DNA of 64,000 bases from Acanthacorydalis orientalis (GCA_034766995.1 CM068323.1:22766346-22830345); one strand, 5' to 3'. Counted from the first letter of the stretch, positions 1 through 14,714 are shown. Notes: generated by a model not told the origin, from the sequence alone. A program made the numbers and translations.

Positions 1-7
1 GTTTAAA

Positions 8-11
<4 letters not shown>

Positions 12-61
<50 letters not shown>
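12..61. repeat. (AT)n microsatellite
   Basis: Pure dinucleotide run of 50 bp. Confidence 0.95.
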
Positions 62-62
<1 letters not shown>

Positions 63-1473
63 AAAAAGTCAACAAGAGTACATTGCACTTAGGAAGAGAC
101 ATAAATAATATATATGGTGATCATTCAAACGTGCAATGTTGGTGCTATTTTTGACTAACTAATTGAATAATGTCAACATTCATTTCAGTACGTGCAGCAC
201 CACAATTGTGCAGAGTTCAGGTTAATCATTATAATAAATACAAATTAAATAATTCAGTCAGTTCAAATAAACAATCTGGGATGAAAACAACGACCGCAAG
301 TCAATTTTCTAAAAATAATTAGAACTATTATCCAAAATAAAAACGATGCGGAAACAAGAAAAAAAATCGTACCGAGACATAAAAAAGTACGTTTTATGTT
401 TATAGTTAAAATACAGCGACCGTATAATAAAATAAAATTGTGTTTTATTATATTTCGAGCCACTAAAAAAAAAAAATCTTCTAGTTCAAGATCCAGACAT
501 GTTTTTAAGACCTGTTTGAATATTCCGTGCGGACACCTGCCCTTGAACCAACCACCAGTTGCACGAAAATCAAAAATAAGGGGGAGAAAAGGTGCACATG
601 AAGCTACTTTAATATATTTTTTTTCTTATAGGTAAGCACAAGGTGCACGTTTATGTAGCAGGTTAAACGTCACGCATGGGTAAAGTTGTTAAGAGTTAAC
701 TGTCACGTTAGGTTCTTCTAATAATAGATGTGTAGGTTATTCCATTGTGCTTCTATATACAAGAATCAATGTAAGCACATAAAAAATATAAAGCTGAAGG
801 GATGCGTTGATGGAATATCGTGTGTGTCTGATAATTTTACAGACCGGTTTTAAATGGCCATTACAGAAGATAAAACTATGATCGTGATGACACTGATATA
901 TTTAGGATACTTTTATCATAGTTCTGTCAAGACTGTTAAATATTAGACCATATAACACAAACCTAATATATAATACACAATAGTTAAATTCAGATTATTT
1001 CAGTTATTTTGTTACATTTAAAGATTTATAATCTCAAAGAATAAAACAATTTCAACAAACAGTTTTAAAAACAATCCGTTATTGTTTCCTAGTGCTGTAT
1101 TAATTTCTAATCAACACATCTCTAATTATTTCGGCATATTTCTAAGATGTGTAATAAAGCGTGAAATAATTTTTAATTATAAGCTACAAGCTTGATAATA
1201 ACATCATTAAGGTCGAATAAAAAATATCTAGAATCTTTCGCGCTTACTTAGCTACACATCATTCTTTGAGACCTATCTAAAACCTTTTTCAACATCGCAA
1301 AAAATACGAATCAAATTTATATGCACTATTAAAAATAACTAGGTTTCTGTTTCAATAAAAACTATTCATAGAGATTAAATAATCGTTTATATTATTTAAC
1401 AGATGTCATTTAATTATGTATTCTAGTTTAATATAGATAATTTACTTAAACTGATATGAATTTTATGTTAATT

Positions 1474-1479
<6 letters not shown>

Positions 1480-1556
<77 letters not shown>

Positions 1557-1558
1557 GT
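1480..1558. repeat. (AT)n then (TATG)n compound microsatellite
   Basis: 65 bp of (AT)n to 1544, followed by a short (TATG)n tail. Confidence 0.95.
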
Positions 1559-2437
1559 GTCTGTGAATTGTAAATTGATGTAAAATTGTTGCACGAATTA
1601 ATACAAAATGAGAAAATATTATTTTCTAAAAATCAATTTAAATTTGTGCAATGCACATCGAATTCTTTAATCATGATTTCATTTTTATGGTTCTACTGAA
1701 AATTAAATAGATCAATGATGTTTTTTAGTAATTTTACAATTTTTCACTTTTGACGAGGTGTTTATCAACATACAATTGGTTGCAGTACGATTTCAAAATC
1801 ATATACAGCATCAATTCGTTACTGGTTAAGAGAAATTTATAAGAAATAAATGTTATGATATTTTATTAAAGCTAGTTGAATAAATTTATCAAAATTATAC
1901 AAGAAATTATAAAACGCAAATAGATAAAACTTGTTTTTATTAAAGTAATAAATTATTTTCTGTTCTCTAATTATTTTTCTTGCCTTCAGATTTAAATATC
2001 TCTTTATTATCATTCATTATGTTATAAAGAATATATGTTTCAACATTTTAATGTTTTTCATACAATAAAAAAAAATCATATGAAGTAAACTAATATATTA
2101 CTTAATTATATATATACAAATGATATAACATATTCTCCATTTTATGTATCAATCAAACGATCTCATTAAAATATTTGTCGAAAACTAAAACTTTTATATT
2201 CCAATTCGGTCATATACACTAAAAATAATTCAAATTTAATCTACAAAGCTAGAGTCTCTCTGTTAAGACAAAGAGGATATTTTAAACATAAGTATTTCTA
2301 AACATGCAATTACTGTTTTACGCAACATTCATCAACGTTGTACGAAAATAAAACTCTCCCGAGTATTCTTAAAATGTCAACAAAATTGTCAGAAAATAAT
2401 TTTTGGCACATATACAAATGAATTACTAATACACACA

Positions 2438-2439
<2 letters not shown>

Positions 2440-2486
<47 letters not shown>

Positions 2487-2546
2487 GTGTGTGTATTTTA
2501 CTTATAATTGTATATTGGTAAGGTCAAGTTTACAAAAGCTGAATAA

Positions 2547-2607
<61 letters not shown>
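2440..2607. repeat. two (AT)n microsatellites
   Basis: Runs at 2440-2483 and 2550-2607, separated by 66 bp of unique sequence. Confidence 0.95.
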
Positions 2608-2609
<2 letters not shown>

Positions 2610-3060
2610 CTTTCAATACGGATTAAAAACAAATATCATATCTAGAAATCTGAATATTAATAATTCAGTTAAATATAGGTGTGCTTGAAATCAAATCAAA
2701 ATAAACCAAACTGGTTTTCTGTTTGAATAATCGAATATCATCAACGACAATGTTACAGATACTGTATCGATGACATTTGGAGATCGTCAAAATAGTCGAA
2801 TCAACATTAAATTGGTTCACAAATATTTAATCTTTGTTACTATATAAATAATTAATTAAAAAGCAATGGCATTTGTTGATAAAGTGACTTGAGAGTCATA
2901 TTTATATAATTTACTTAATGACTAATTATTTGCCAAACTTGTTTAGTCTATTTATTTAGATGTCAACGTTTTGACATTACATTAATGCTGACAGTTGAAA
3001 CTTCAAAGAAATAATGGTGTATATGATTAATTTTTGAAACAAAGGTACATATTTTTGCTG

Positions 3061-3284
3061 TATATATATATATATATATATATAATGTAAAAATAAACCA
3101 CGAAAGCAAACATTCAAATTGTTTAATAAAAAATCGGTTTTGATTTACATTTAAAAGTACATTAAATAAATATTTACAATATTGTGGTCAATAAACCTTC
3201 ATAAAAGACAATTGTGGTAAAAACTTTCTATTAAAAAGTTTAAGGGGAATTGAAATAAACAACACTAAAATTATAACTTCATAT

Positions 3285-3333
<49 letters not shown>

Positions 3334-3619
3334 GAATAATTTAAAAATATATTCTTATATTGTTGGTAAAACATAAGAAACTGTGATTTTTAAAGATTAT
3401 TTATTACAGTCAGACTGACATGAAAAAACCTATACCTAATCAACTATAGCGAAATACAAAATATTTGTACACAACGGTTAAAAGAAAAAACAATTATAAG
3501 TCAACTGTAAATACTTTTAGATTGGATGAAGCTATAAACAAACTTCTGCCTAGCGAAAAGCAGAGCATGAAATTATCCTGCGAAGAATATACGTTTCTAT
3601 ATACACATCTCTCTCTCTC

Positions 3620-3664
<45 letters not shown>
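3061..3664. repeat. cluster of three (AT)n microsatellites
   Basis: Runs at 3061-3084, 3288-3330 and 3625-3664. The last is preceded by a short (CT)n at 3608-3620. Confidence 0.9.
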
Positions 3665-3667
<3 letters not shown>

Positions 3668-4254
3668 CTTAGAGATTAATTTTTACGCCACTTTTCACTC
3701 AATCCTAACTAAAATCAATATAAAACATTTATTTGTTTATACATCAATTGAACGTTTTTTATTTTTACATTCACTTACAATAATTTCCATATTCAAATGT
3801 GAACTTTTAAAATAAAACAAAATCATAAATAATTATTATAATTTTTATTCGAATAAAAATGTGGTAATTATATTGACATTCTGCAACAATCAATCATAAA
3901 ATATGATTTGAAAGTTTGTATCGACATATCGGGCACTAAAGTTATACCAATGCAATTAAGAAATGTTAGGAAATGTTTTATATAAAATAATGTCGACTTA
4001 TAATTATCTCAGGTTGATAAATTATTTTCAGTTCATTTATACACGGATTTTTTTTCTTTTGTTAACTGCTAGCTAATGATTCATTCCGCATGTTGGATTG
4101 AGGTTTTAATATACTTTAAACAAATGTTATTTTAAATAAGAATTCTATTTAAAACACCGTGCATCATTTATTAGTTTATTAAAGTAGTAAAAATTAATTA
4201 AACGTGGATTCGGAATGAGTTTCACGAGACCTCAATCTAAAATCTCATCTGTAT

Positions 4255-4545
4255 ACACACCTCTTTCACACAGGTACAGCTTGAACGCATTGAAACTGAA
4301 GACAAAGCTGAACCAAACGGTGAATCGTTAATATCGTATCTTAATGTGCATCTCTTATCACATGCGACACAGCCTTTAATCGGTACCGATAGAAAAGTAT
4401 TTGTATTTAAATCATATGGCGACGTAGACTGACCTTTTCATAGATCGTTAAGTTTTCTAAAGCGACTGTTTGAGACAGTAATCGTTATATCCAGAAGCCG
4501 AGGTCTGGTCACGATCTGGTCCAGTCAGTTTACCGACCGGGTGAG
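4255..4545 (+). promoter_or_regulatory. less AT-rich island: candidate 5' exon or promoter
   Basis: An acceptor-like ctctttcacacag at 4262-4274 is followed by a 53-codon open frame (VQLERIETEDKAEPNGES...) ending near 4432. Then comes CpG-containing sequence with the arthropod initiator-like TCAGTT (near 4525) and a strong donor-like CCGG/GTGAGT at 4538-4545. It may be the first exon of an unseen plus-strand transcript. I recognise no protein. Confidence 0.25.
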
Positions 4546-6349
4546 TAGTTCAACTCTGTCGCCGCCATATATTCTTATGTCGGTGATGTCAGACTTTAAG
4601 TTCTTGTTTTCGCTATCGAGATCATAAACCATTTCTTGCTATGCATGACCGCAGACAAAGATTTGTACAAGTAAACTTATTTAGTTCGCGCTTTATGTTC
4701 CATACTTAGAGCATAGCGAGAAACTCGTGTTCAAATATGTTTCTGATGTCCGACACCAGCAGAGATTGTGTTACGATACTTTTGACTCATGTCTCAAAAA
4801 ATATTAATCATCCGATACAAATATTTAAACCTTTATTATTTCAATATCAACAATCGCCATTATCGTGCACGCTATATTACTTAAAACATTGCAAATTAAT
4901 TTAGCAGAAAATTTGAAAGTGTTTGTACAAAGCAATTTATATTAATGATTATTTGAGGCAGATATAATGAATCTATTAATGATTGTTGTAAACATTTGCT
5001 TTTGATTTCACACCGTTTAGTATTTGAAATTTATTAAAATTTCGAATAATGTTCTATTATATATTGTGTTATAATTAAACAGAGTATGAAACAAAGGGAA
5101 AAGTTAAATACATGAGCGTACATTTTTGTATGTTCATCGAAAATCTATCCCGTTATTTATTGCATTTATTGTAAACAAAAACGGTATTTTCAATTTACAA
5201 ACGTGATATTTTCAAATATAATTTCTAAATAATACATCAAAATGTTTGCATATATTTGAGATAAAAGTACATTATTACGAAAATTGTACGAAAATAGAAA
5301 AAAATGATAATAACATTACCGAATTTTGTCACGATATGAGAACATTAGTGTGTAAATGTTGTCCCTTACAAACATGGATATTTTTAAACAGTACTAACAA
5401 GAGATATTCTTAAAATCAAATTCTGAATACTGAGGAATGTTAATAAAAAAAAACTGCAAAAAGTTCAATCTATCTTCTTTTTCAAGGAACTGCATACATT
5501 ATTACCCAAAAGTTGACATAATTAAAATTTGTTAAGTAAGTAAACATTTAACAACAACGAATTAAGACATAAATTGGAATTAAACGCGTATACTTTTTCA
5601 CGTCCATAAATATGTACACACATATATGAAACGATTTCAATATGTCACGATTTCTACTGAATAAAATTCAGTAGTAGAAACCGGAAATAGTTAACAATTT
5701 ATAATGACAACCTCTAATTACATAGAGCTGTCAAATGTGTTTTTTTTTGATGAAATCTGAGCTGAAATTTGATTCGTTCGGTCAGTACGAATGTCCATAC
5801 GTTGATTAAATTAAGATTGTAGCGAAATTATTATCAGTTTCCAATGATCGTTTTAGTGTTTCAGTCAGTAGTCGTTTGTTGCAAGTGGGCGAAGTATTTA
5901 TCTTTATTGTTCATAACGTTGATGTAGTAGGTAACAGATATAGTTGAAAGTGGGCGTAAAGATCTAAAGTTACAACCATTCCATGAACCATACGTTTAAT
6001 GCTAAATAAGCAAATGAGAATATCTACCAGCTAAGGTTAAATACCTTAATTAAACTTAGATAAGAATCAACAAAAAATAAAAAAGGACATATCAAAGCAC
6101 AAATTCTATTTGAAATTTAGCACGTGCCATGTCTGAATAGTTTTTCTTGTCATTTTTTATACAGTTGTACAAAGTACATTTAAAAATTTATACGCTTTCA
6201 AAAGAACAGCTTAAACAATAAAGAAATATACAATTTTTAAATTTCACTCTTCAAACAAGTATTTATGTGCTGCTACAAGTTTTTATAATCAAATTATCAA
6301 GAAATTGAAAACATTTCATTCATAATATGACTTGCAATGAGTAGATAGC

Positions 6350-6352
<3 letters not shown>

Positions 6353-6424
<72 letters not shown>
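6353..6424. repeat. (AT)n microsatellite
   Basis: Pure run of 72 bp. Confidence 0.95.
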
Positions 6425-6430
<6 letters not shown>

Positions 6431-6631
6431 TACAGTCATTGTTTCTGAACTTAAATTGTCTTGATTGTAGTTCAGAGAAACGTGATTTGAGTTGTTTGTT
6501 TCATGCAGTCCTAGTGTCTCGACAGTGGTTTCATGACGTAAACAATTTTTGTTGTTATAAAATGTCACTTATTTCCTTTGTTATTGCTTGCTTATAAACT
6601 TCAATGGCAGAAGTTGAAGCAGTAAATATTT

Positions 6632-6635
<4 letters not shown>

Positions 6636-6686
<51 letters not shown>
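6636..6686. repeat. (AT)n microsatellite
   Basis: Pure run of 51 bp. A further run lies at 6967-7000. Confidence 0.95.
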
Positions 6687-6690
<4 letters not shown>

Positions 6691-6963
6691 CACTGCTTTG
6701 TTTCAAATCTTAATTTAAAATTCAAACATATTTGTATCTATAAATTTAATAAAAACATGTAAATCATTTCTATTGACAATGCTAAAAAGCTTTTTCATAT
6801 TTATAAAAGTATCAGTTTATATTAACTATCAATTATACACTATCTAATCTTTATTTATTATTCATATTTCGCTTTAAAAAGAATACACACTTTCTATTTA
6901 ACTTAAATATAAAGGTGACAAAATATAAAACAATACAGACAAACGTGCTGTTAATACAATTAG

Positions 6964-7003
<40 letters not shown>

Positions 7004-7310
7004 TTTCATTGACACAAAAAAAATAATAAATTACAATAAAAAGAATACATTAATTGGTAAAATATATAACATGCAATTAGTTCAAACGAAATTTAGTTAT
7101 CACATTTAATTTTATAAAACGTGATAGTCGTCACTAATTTTTTAAATGTTAATACGAAAAAAAATAAATAGTATAAAAGTTTTTACGTTTCGCAACATAT
7201 TATATTCAATCAGAAACAATCCTTACCTAAGTTTTTATGAGACATAGAATTATAAAAAGAGCAAATTAACTCATAAATGATAAAAGTACCTTTCATTTTC
7301 CTGATCATTA

Positions 7311-7313
<3 letters not shown>

Positions 7314-7373
<60 letters not shown>
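7314..7373. repeat. (AT)n microsatellite
   Basis: Pure run of 60 bp. Confidence 0.95.
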
Positions 7374-7374
<1 letters not shown>

Positions 7375-10300
7375 CTATTGCGTCAATGCGTAGGAGAATA
7401 ATAATCCTTTTTTATAACTATCATCTTATTTTTACAATTTTCTTCTAATAACAGTTATAAAAGAAGTATTTGTATTGCATCTTTCAAATGTATATTTTTT
7501 TCAGAAACTCTAACAAATATCTAAAAAATATTGATAGATTATATAGAATTATTTCCTTATTTTAACATTTTAAAATATGTATTAGCCACTACAAAAAATT
7601 AAAGAAATATAATTGATGTAAGAAATATATTTTCCTTTTTGTATTTTTACAACGATCGACCAACGATCGAAAATGTCTTTTATAAAAATAATTAAAAGTT
7701 CACGTTTTGTACTGACTGTATAAAATCATTGAAAAATGTCTTTCTATATATCCTCTACTCAATTTCATTCGCCATTAAAATTATTCCGTAAAACTTTATG
7801 AATCCTTAAGTTGATCCATCAAAAAGCAAGACGCATCTCGACAAGGTCAGAAATCTCATTACTGTTATAAACATTCATCAATAACTTAAATGTTATTTTA
7901 TAAAACAAGTTTTCGATGGGGCTGAAGTAGCGAGAGAAGTGTGTTCAATATGGTAATTCGGTTTTTTTATACGATAACAGAATACAAACACTAAACTTAA
8001 GTATTTGAAATCTAACTCGACGAGAGAGATACGTCTCTATACGGCATGAATAAGTAATTAGTTTCTTTTATAGATGCTATTGTACGACGTTTTCCCGCCA
8101 TTTTTATTAACTTGCACAATCATTAGATTTTATCTCAGTTTTCAGTGCTTAGATTTTATGTTAGCAACTGACAAACGACGTAAATGAAATTATGGGTTTT
8201 TAAACAATTCCGTATAAGAAGAAATACAGAAAAGAATTGCATACCTACTATGTTCAAAATGAAACGAATCAGCATTTGTATTCATTTATTGACTATTTCA
8301 AGATAAACGTTAGTGTTTTCAATACTTCATCACTTTTTTACGACGATTGGGTTTTTTTTTCATCGTAAAAGTCCTTTATTGCTCTTTTTTCGATTTGTTT
8401 TCGCTGTGTGAGTCGTATTTGTATGCACGAAAAATCAAAGAAAATTACATTTGACGAAACTTTATACATATATCGATTTTTTAATAACAGATTTGCTGAC
8501 AGTCAATCGTTTCATTTTTTTTTTAATTAATATGCAGTATGAAAATCATCATATACAAACAATAGAATTTTTAATATAAGTGTACAATCTTTCCAAAAAC
8601 TACAAACACATTCGATAGAATATTTTAAGATAATATTATTAAGCACAAACTTTCGAAATACGATGTCATAATAATAATTATATCAAATTTCTTTACTTAA
8701 AAAACACAGTTACAATTTTGTAATTAAATAATATAAAATACATTTAAAAGAACAATATTAAAAACGAATAGTTTCTATTGCTGTGTATTACTTAACGCAA
8801 TCAATAAAAGTCTTGATCATCAATTTTCTAATTAAGTCAATTGCTACAAATTCATTGAAGTTTTTTCAGTACCATATACGAATTACGAAAATAGAAATAA
8901 ACCGTTTATATAAATACGCAGTACTCGTGAAAAACTGACTAGAAAATATTGTTTTAGTTGATTATGTGTGAGTACATGTAGAGAAAGCCCTAAATTGCAA
9001 AGAAATAAAAAATAATGAATCGCGCAGACAACACAAGAACAATTTAAAATTAATACAGTTATGTGTTTCTGATTAAATTTAGTAAAATTGTACATTTATG
9101 TATCAAATAAACAGGAAAGAGTTACGACCCAATTCTCAGGAGTCACACACATTACAATTGTGTTGAACGAAAGCAGCAATTATCGACAAAAAAGTACATA
9201 AAACACAACATTGTGCTAGTGTTGCAATATATAATGTTTAGAATTCTGTACATGCTATGCTTTTTCTCTTCATAGTTAAAATATAACAACGATTACAATC
9301 GTTTCAAAGTGTATAAAATCGAATAAATGTTATTTCTGATACAGAAAACGTGAATTTGTAAATAAGAGTTTCAATTTCAAAACTCTAAAAAAGATATTCG
9401 ATTGCATTGTATAATGCAGCTTGAATAGATATCATGTACTGTGAATTAAAATGTAAATTTCAATATTCCCCATTTATCAATATTCGCACAAATTATACGG
9501 TTTACTAACGTTTAATTAAATGTACAGCTTTGTTGCATACAGTTGTTTCCAGTAGCTTCTTTAAACCGGAAACAATGAAATTTAAAACATCAATTATTAC
9601 AAAGAAGTTACGCCCACACAAGAATTAAATTACGTTTAGAAACTTATAATTTGCCTTAAATTGTATCGTATAATTAAAAAAAGACGTTATTTTCTTCAAA
9701 AAAATAAGTGTTAACAGATGAGATATATATTTTTAAAATACTTTCCGGTTACTATGAAATGTGTGAAAGTGGCCGCCAAGCATTAACCCAATTAGTCATA
9801 TCAACTGAATAACTAATTATCTTGCTTATAAATACAATAATAAGCAATCTCCTGAGAATATAATTTTCTCACATACAGTTTAGTGACTGCATCTATCTAG
9901 TCATAATTTAAAATATGTAAATAGATTACGAAATTCATACATGAGAATATGAAAATAATTACAAATTCGAATTTTAATACTTTTCCGCTTTGCTGTTTCT
10001 TTTTTCTTATTGATAGTTTCATAAAATGAAAAATAATCTGTTTTAGTATGACACTGCAGTTTTGTATTTTTAATAATCATCTAGTATTGTTTGATGTAAG
10101 AAAAATACATTTTAATTTTCTATTCTATTTTATAATATATTCGTCTGAAATTTAATTTAAATTGAATTTCCTGGAATCATTGTCCGAAAATAAAAATCAT
10201 TTTAGAATTATTAAATATTCATTAAAAAAGTTCAATTCAATCAAAGTTAAATTTTTAATTCCATATTATATAAAAGAGTTACAAGTTATATTATTTCTCA

Positions 10301-11197
10301 GAATATTTACATAATACAAAATTTATTAATCAAACTAATTAGTAAATAAGTTGTATTGGCAATTATTTTTTCTTATATATTATTAAAACAATTAACTTTT
10401 GTTCTACATTCAACTAATAGTACAAATCTATTCGGAGTACACTAATATCTTTCGTACGCATAAAATATTTATAAAATAACATTCACAATTTGAAAATTGT
10501 ATGTATAACTTATATATTGAATAAATGAGTAAATATTTTCGATGAAAGTTGTCATTTAAAACGTATGGTATTAATAGCAGATTTCTTGTTTTCTCAGCGC
10601 ATAAATTAAAAAAAATCCAATTTAATTCTGCAGCGGAAATACTTGTATATATCGTTATGAATGAACGTACAATTTAAGTTCATAAATAAGACAGGAAATG
10701 AACAGAAATGTGAGTGTTAAAAACAATATCGTACGTCCAATTCTATTATAATCACTACACAACGAGACAATTGATGAAATGGACCACTGTTGTAAATTGT
10801 ACTTCTATACATTAAAAATTTACAGCTTTAAAAGTTTTACTAAAAAGGAAATATCTTTTAAGGAAATTTGAATTTCTGTAAATTATTTTCCAAAATTTAC
10901 TTAACAGTATGAAAAGTTGTTAATAATGAACTTGGATAAAAAGTTTCCTGTTAGTTAAATGCTAAATGTAAATTTATTATTGCATTTAGTCTTTACGTAA
11001 ATTTATTAAATGTATATCAATAAAATATTATAAAAGCTGAATAAACATTTAAAAAATGCTTAATTACATGTTTAAATTACTTGAACCTAACTACTAAAAT
11101 TACACTACTAAAAAATTAGAATTTATCAGCACTTATTTTTATTCTTCTTTACATATTCCATGTGGTAAATTATAATAATATTTTAATTATTATAACA

Positions 11198-11311
<114 letters not shown>

Positions 11312-12989
11312 TTTAAAACCATGTGAAAATCTACTTTTAACATTTTTTTTTATTAAAACCCCTATGCAATACCATTAAAATATTTTAGCTTAACTGTTTA
11401 AATAAACTGTACATAATAAAAAATAATAAAATATAATAGATAAAAATACCATTTCAATTAACTTTCTAATCTCATCAATTGAGGTCAAAATTAATTCAAT
11501 TTAAATATCAATAAGTAACTTCAATGACAAATTAGCAATGTCGAAGTGTTTAATATAGGAAGTATTTTTATTGAGTATAGGAAATGAATTTAACATTACA
11601 TATTCACTTGAGATAGAAAACAAATTTAAAATATTTTTTTAAATTTTAAGATGGAATAGTGCTACATGGTCTTCAAACTAAATTAATTCATTTCTTTAAT
11701 AAAACGTTCTAAATATTTCAAGTTGAATATATTGAATTTTACATAGAGATATTTTCTATAATACAAATATTTTAAATGAATATATTATTTTTATTAAAAA
11801 CACTTTTACAATAAACAATCTATATCTTCATATTATTTACTGAATTTTGGTAAATACCTATTATTAGTAGCATGCTCAATGAAGGTAAACACCTAAATGT
11901 TAAAAGTATATAAATTTACTGAAAACTTTTTGCGGAATTTCAACATTTTATTAATTATGGCATTTTTCAATAATATCATTTTTACATAAACGAATCAAAT
12001 GTTGTGCTTTTAATATATTTTATATATATATATATATATATCTATATATATATATTTTTTTTTTCTTACACAAGAAAATACATATAATATAGTATTCATC
12101 GTTTAATTATGCTAATAAAGCGGATGTTATTAAATCACACACTATGTCAACAAACATTTAAAGAGCTGCATTTTCTTTTGCTTAGAAACCTTGTACACAA
12201 AACATATTTTTTTATATTAAATATAATTTTAAAAGATATAAATTATAGATATATCATTTTTATCTACATTATTCAATATAGGAAGCACAGAACAATCTTG
12301 TTTTAAAATGATTAAATTAAAGTGCTAAGTAACTAAATGAATTAAGAATGTTAAGACAATATAAGTGTTTAAATTATTCGGTTATCATTCTATTCGAAAT
12401 AAAATATATACTTCCTGATAATATGGTTTATTTTTAGGAATCAATTTCTAAATTTGATATAATTCAAACAATTTATTGATATAACATTTTCAGAAATTTT
12501 TGAAACATTTCTCAAATAACCTCATAAACTAAATGCGTCTCACGAGTTAATATTTTTGAAAAAAAAAATGTCTTGCGGTTAACAATGTCAAATAAAAAAT
12601 AAAATGCATAAAATACACAACGAAATTTAACCATCTGTCACGAGTACTGTAAATCATATGTCATTTGTATACAAACGATATACATAATATAATCTATTAA
12701 TTAAATCTTACCAAGATTGAATGTAATCCAAAAATAAAAGTTCATTTTCGTACACGAAAAATAATCCAGCCACCACAAGCACTTAAAAGTTACAGTAACA
12801 ATATCGAGCAGAATATAATTATTGTATACCATCAAATCAAAACACAAATTTAAAGTAATACATAATGGATTTAAAAACACTGTTATCATTGAACACTGGA
12901 AATGTCAAAGAGTCGACAAATATTAAGGGACTGAGTTTGAAATTAAACTGAAATACAGATGATTATATAAAGCAATGAACTCCCGCCAC

Positions 12990-13413
12990 ACTTGGTTTGA
13001 AAACAGTTCGTTGTCATAGCATCTATTCGAAAACCGGATAAAATCTTATAGACATGTAATGGAATAGATTTTATACGCGCTAACGAAACAACGTCGACCT
13101 GAGCTGAGGTTGCGGACGACAGTGAAGCACAGGCCGGTCAAGGTAGCATAAGAAAATATGAGCATGTTATTTACTTTTGTGTACTTAAAGAGATGGCGAC
13201 AGTTGTTCGATTTATAAGTCATTTTTTGTATCGTCGTACTATTGGCAGAGAACATGAATATATAAATGCGTTCTTATTGGCTAAACTAAAATTGTATTCT
13301 TAGCAAAACGATGTTTAAAAATTTCTGTTCAATATTGTTTGCTATTTGTGAGAGAATTTGTCATTGAGAATCAATTTTACTCGCCGTAGTTCACAGTAGT
13401 TGCTATATCTGCC
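12990..13413 (+). promoter_or_regulatory. probable promoter and 5' leader region of the plus-strand locus
   Basis: A stretch less AT-rich than its surroundings, with CpG-containing segments around 13075-13140, directly upstream of the ATG at 13414. No TATA box or initiator stands out clearly enough to name. The call rests on position and composition. Confidence 0.35.
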
Positions 13414-13599
13414 ATGTCCCGAGGGATAAATTACTTTATTGCTCAAGGACGAAAGGCAGGTGAGTTACATTTTAATTTTATTAATTTTAAGTGTTAATAA
13501 TTATTTATGTGTAATTGTATTTGTATTGTAGAGCACGTCTCTGGATTCAAGCAATGGGAATTGGTGAAGAACATGTTGGTTCAGCGTGTAAAGTGGTGA
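13414..13599 (+). CDS. candidate two-exon short reading frame, or 5' exons of the NYN gene
   Basis: ATG at 13414 in a good context (gccATGt) opens MSRGINYFIAQGRKA up to a textbook donor (CAG/GTGAGT at 13459/13460). A 72-bp intron ends tattgtag at 13531. The second exon continues EHVSGFKQWELVKNMLVQRV to TGA at 13597-13599, giving 37 residues. Alternatively CGT/GTAAAG at 13587 is a phase-0 donor that would join in frame to the acceptor at 14687 and make these the first exons of the NYN gene. The product is not one I recognise. Confidence 0.5.
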
Positions 13600-13656
13600 A
13601 ATTGTGTAAATTTTAGATTATGCGATCTAACCAATTCTCAACAAAACCGCATAAAA

Positions 13657-14024
13657 AGATCAGCGGTTCCGTCTTTGTGCTTACAAAGGCAGGTATAAAA
13701 TATTTTTTATCTATTAACATAATCTACATTGTTAAAAATAAATAAAGTGGTTTATTAATAGATACAGTTTTGAAAAATAACAATTTTTCAATACCATACT
13801 AGTGAGTTACAATAATCCGAAAGTACCTAATTTGTTTCTGGGTAACAATAAACGTTTGTACAAATTTTATTTAAATTTTATACATAGTATGGTTTTAAAA
13901 AATAACAATTTTTCAAAACCATATCTACTAAAGCAGTTTATTTATTAATAACAATATGTTATGTTAATAGATAAAAAATATTTTATACCTGTCTTTCCAA
14001 ACACAAAGTGGAGACTGCTGATCT
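13657..14024. mobile_element. foldback/MITE-like inverted-repeat element
   Basis: The left arm 13657-13800 and right arm 13886-14024 are imperfect reverse complements over about 140 bp, from agatcagcgg...ataccatact to agtatggttt...ctgctgatct. An 85-bp loop separates them. There is no reading frame. It lies between the two candidate 5' exons and the main NYN exon. Confidence 0.7.
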
Positions 14025-14714
14025 GTTAATGAGATTTTTAATAACAATCTCCACCACTACACGACACCACCCGTAAAGGACACTTCCACCCTTATCTTTC
14101 ACAGTATAGCACGAATTTTAAATATATATATATAAACAAACAAAATTGTTAAATATGTGCAAGTACACGACATTTATCATCTTTTAATAATCTATGACAT
14201 TTTATTATCTTTTAATATTCAACTTGCATGAAAATTTGATTAGTATAAAACGCTATTATTACAAGAGCGGTGATAAGTAAGGACCGTTAAATAGAAGTGT
14301 ATCCCTCTATGAGCGGTGCCGCGTAGTAGCGGAAGTAAAAAGACCAAAAACAGTACCGTTTTGTTATAGACATTGCTATTCCGTTTCCAGTCCTGTATAT
14401 ATGTATATATAGATATTCTTTTGTTTACAATTTGTAATGGTAAAAACAAGAAAGAAAAATTATAGCTTTGGTAAAAATATTTCAAGAAAAAAGGTATAAC
14501 AGTAGAGAAATTCTTTAAGAATATAAATTGTTTACTGTCTACTTAAAAGGTTTTTATAAGCTGTCAAAAATGTTGGAAAATTTTCGAGTAGAATTCAATA
14601 GTAGATATGTCTGAAATTTAACGTGTTTTTATTTCGTATTCAGTTTTAAAAATGTTTTGATAACACTGTAATGTTTATGAATTTCAGAATGTGAGTGACA
14701 TAACCTTATCAAAT

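Noticed and set aside
396..635. 79-codon frame (MFIVKIQRPYNKIKLCF...)
   Set aside because: No recognisable domain, low-complexity Lys/Ser stretch, no supporting splice structure or neighbour.
5649..5680. Short hairpin TTCTACTGAAT...ATTCAGTAG
   Set aside because: Arms of about eleven bases are expected by chance in a region this AT-rich and long.
13046..13255. Minus-strand 69-codon frame next to the plus-strand start
   Set aside because: Lies in the presumed promoter region, with no domain and no splice sites.
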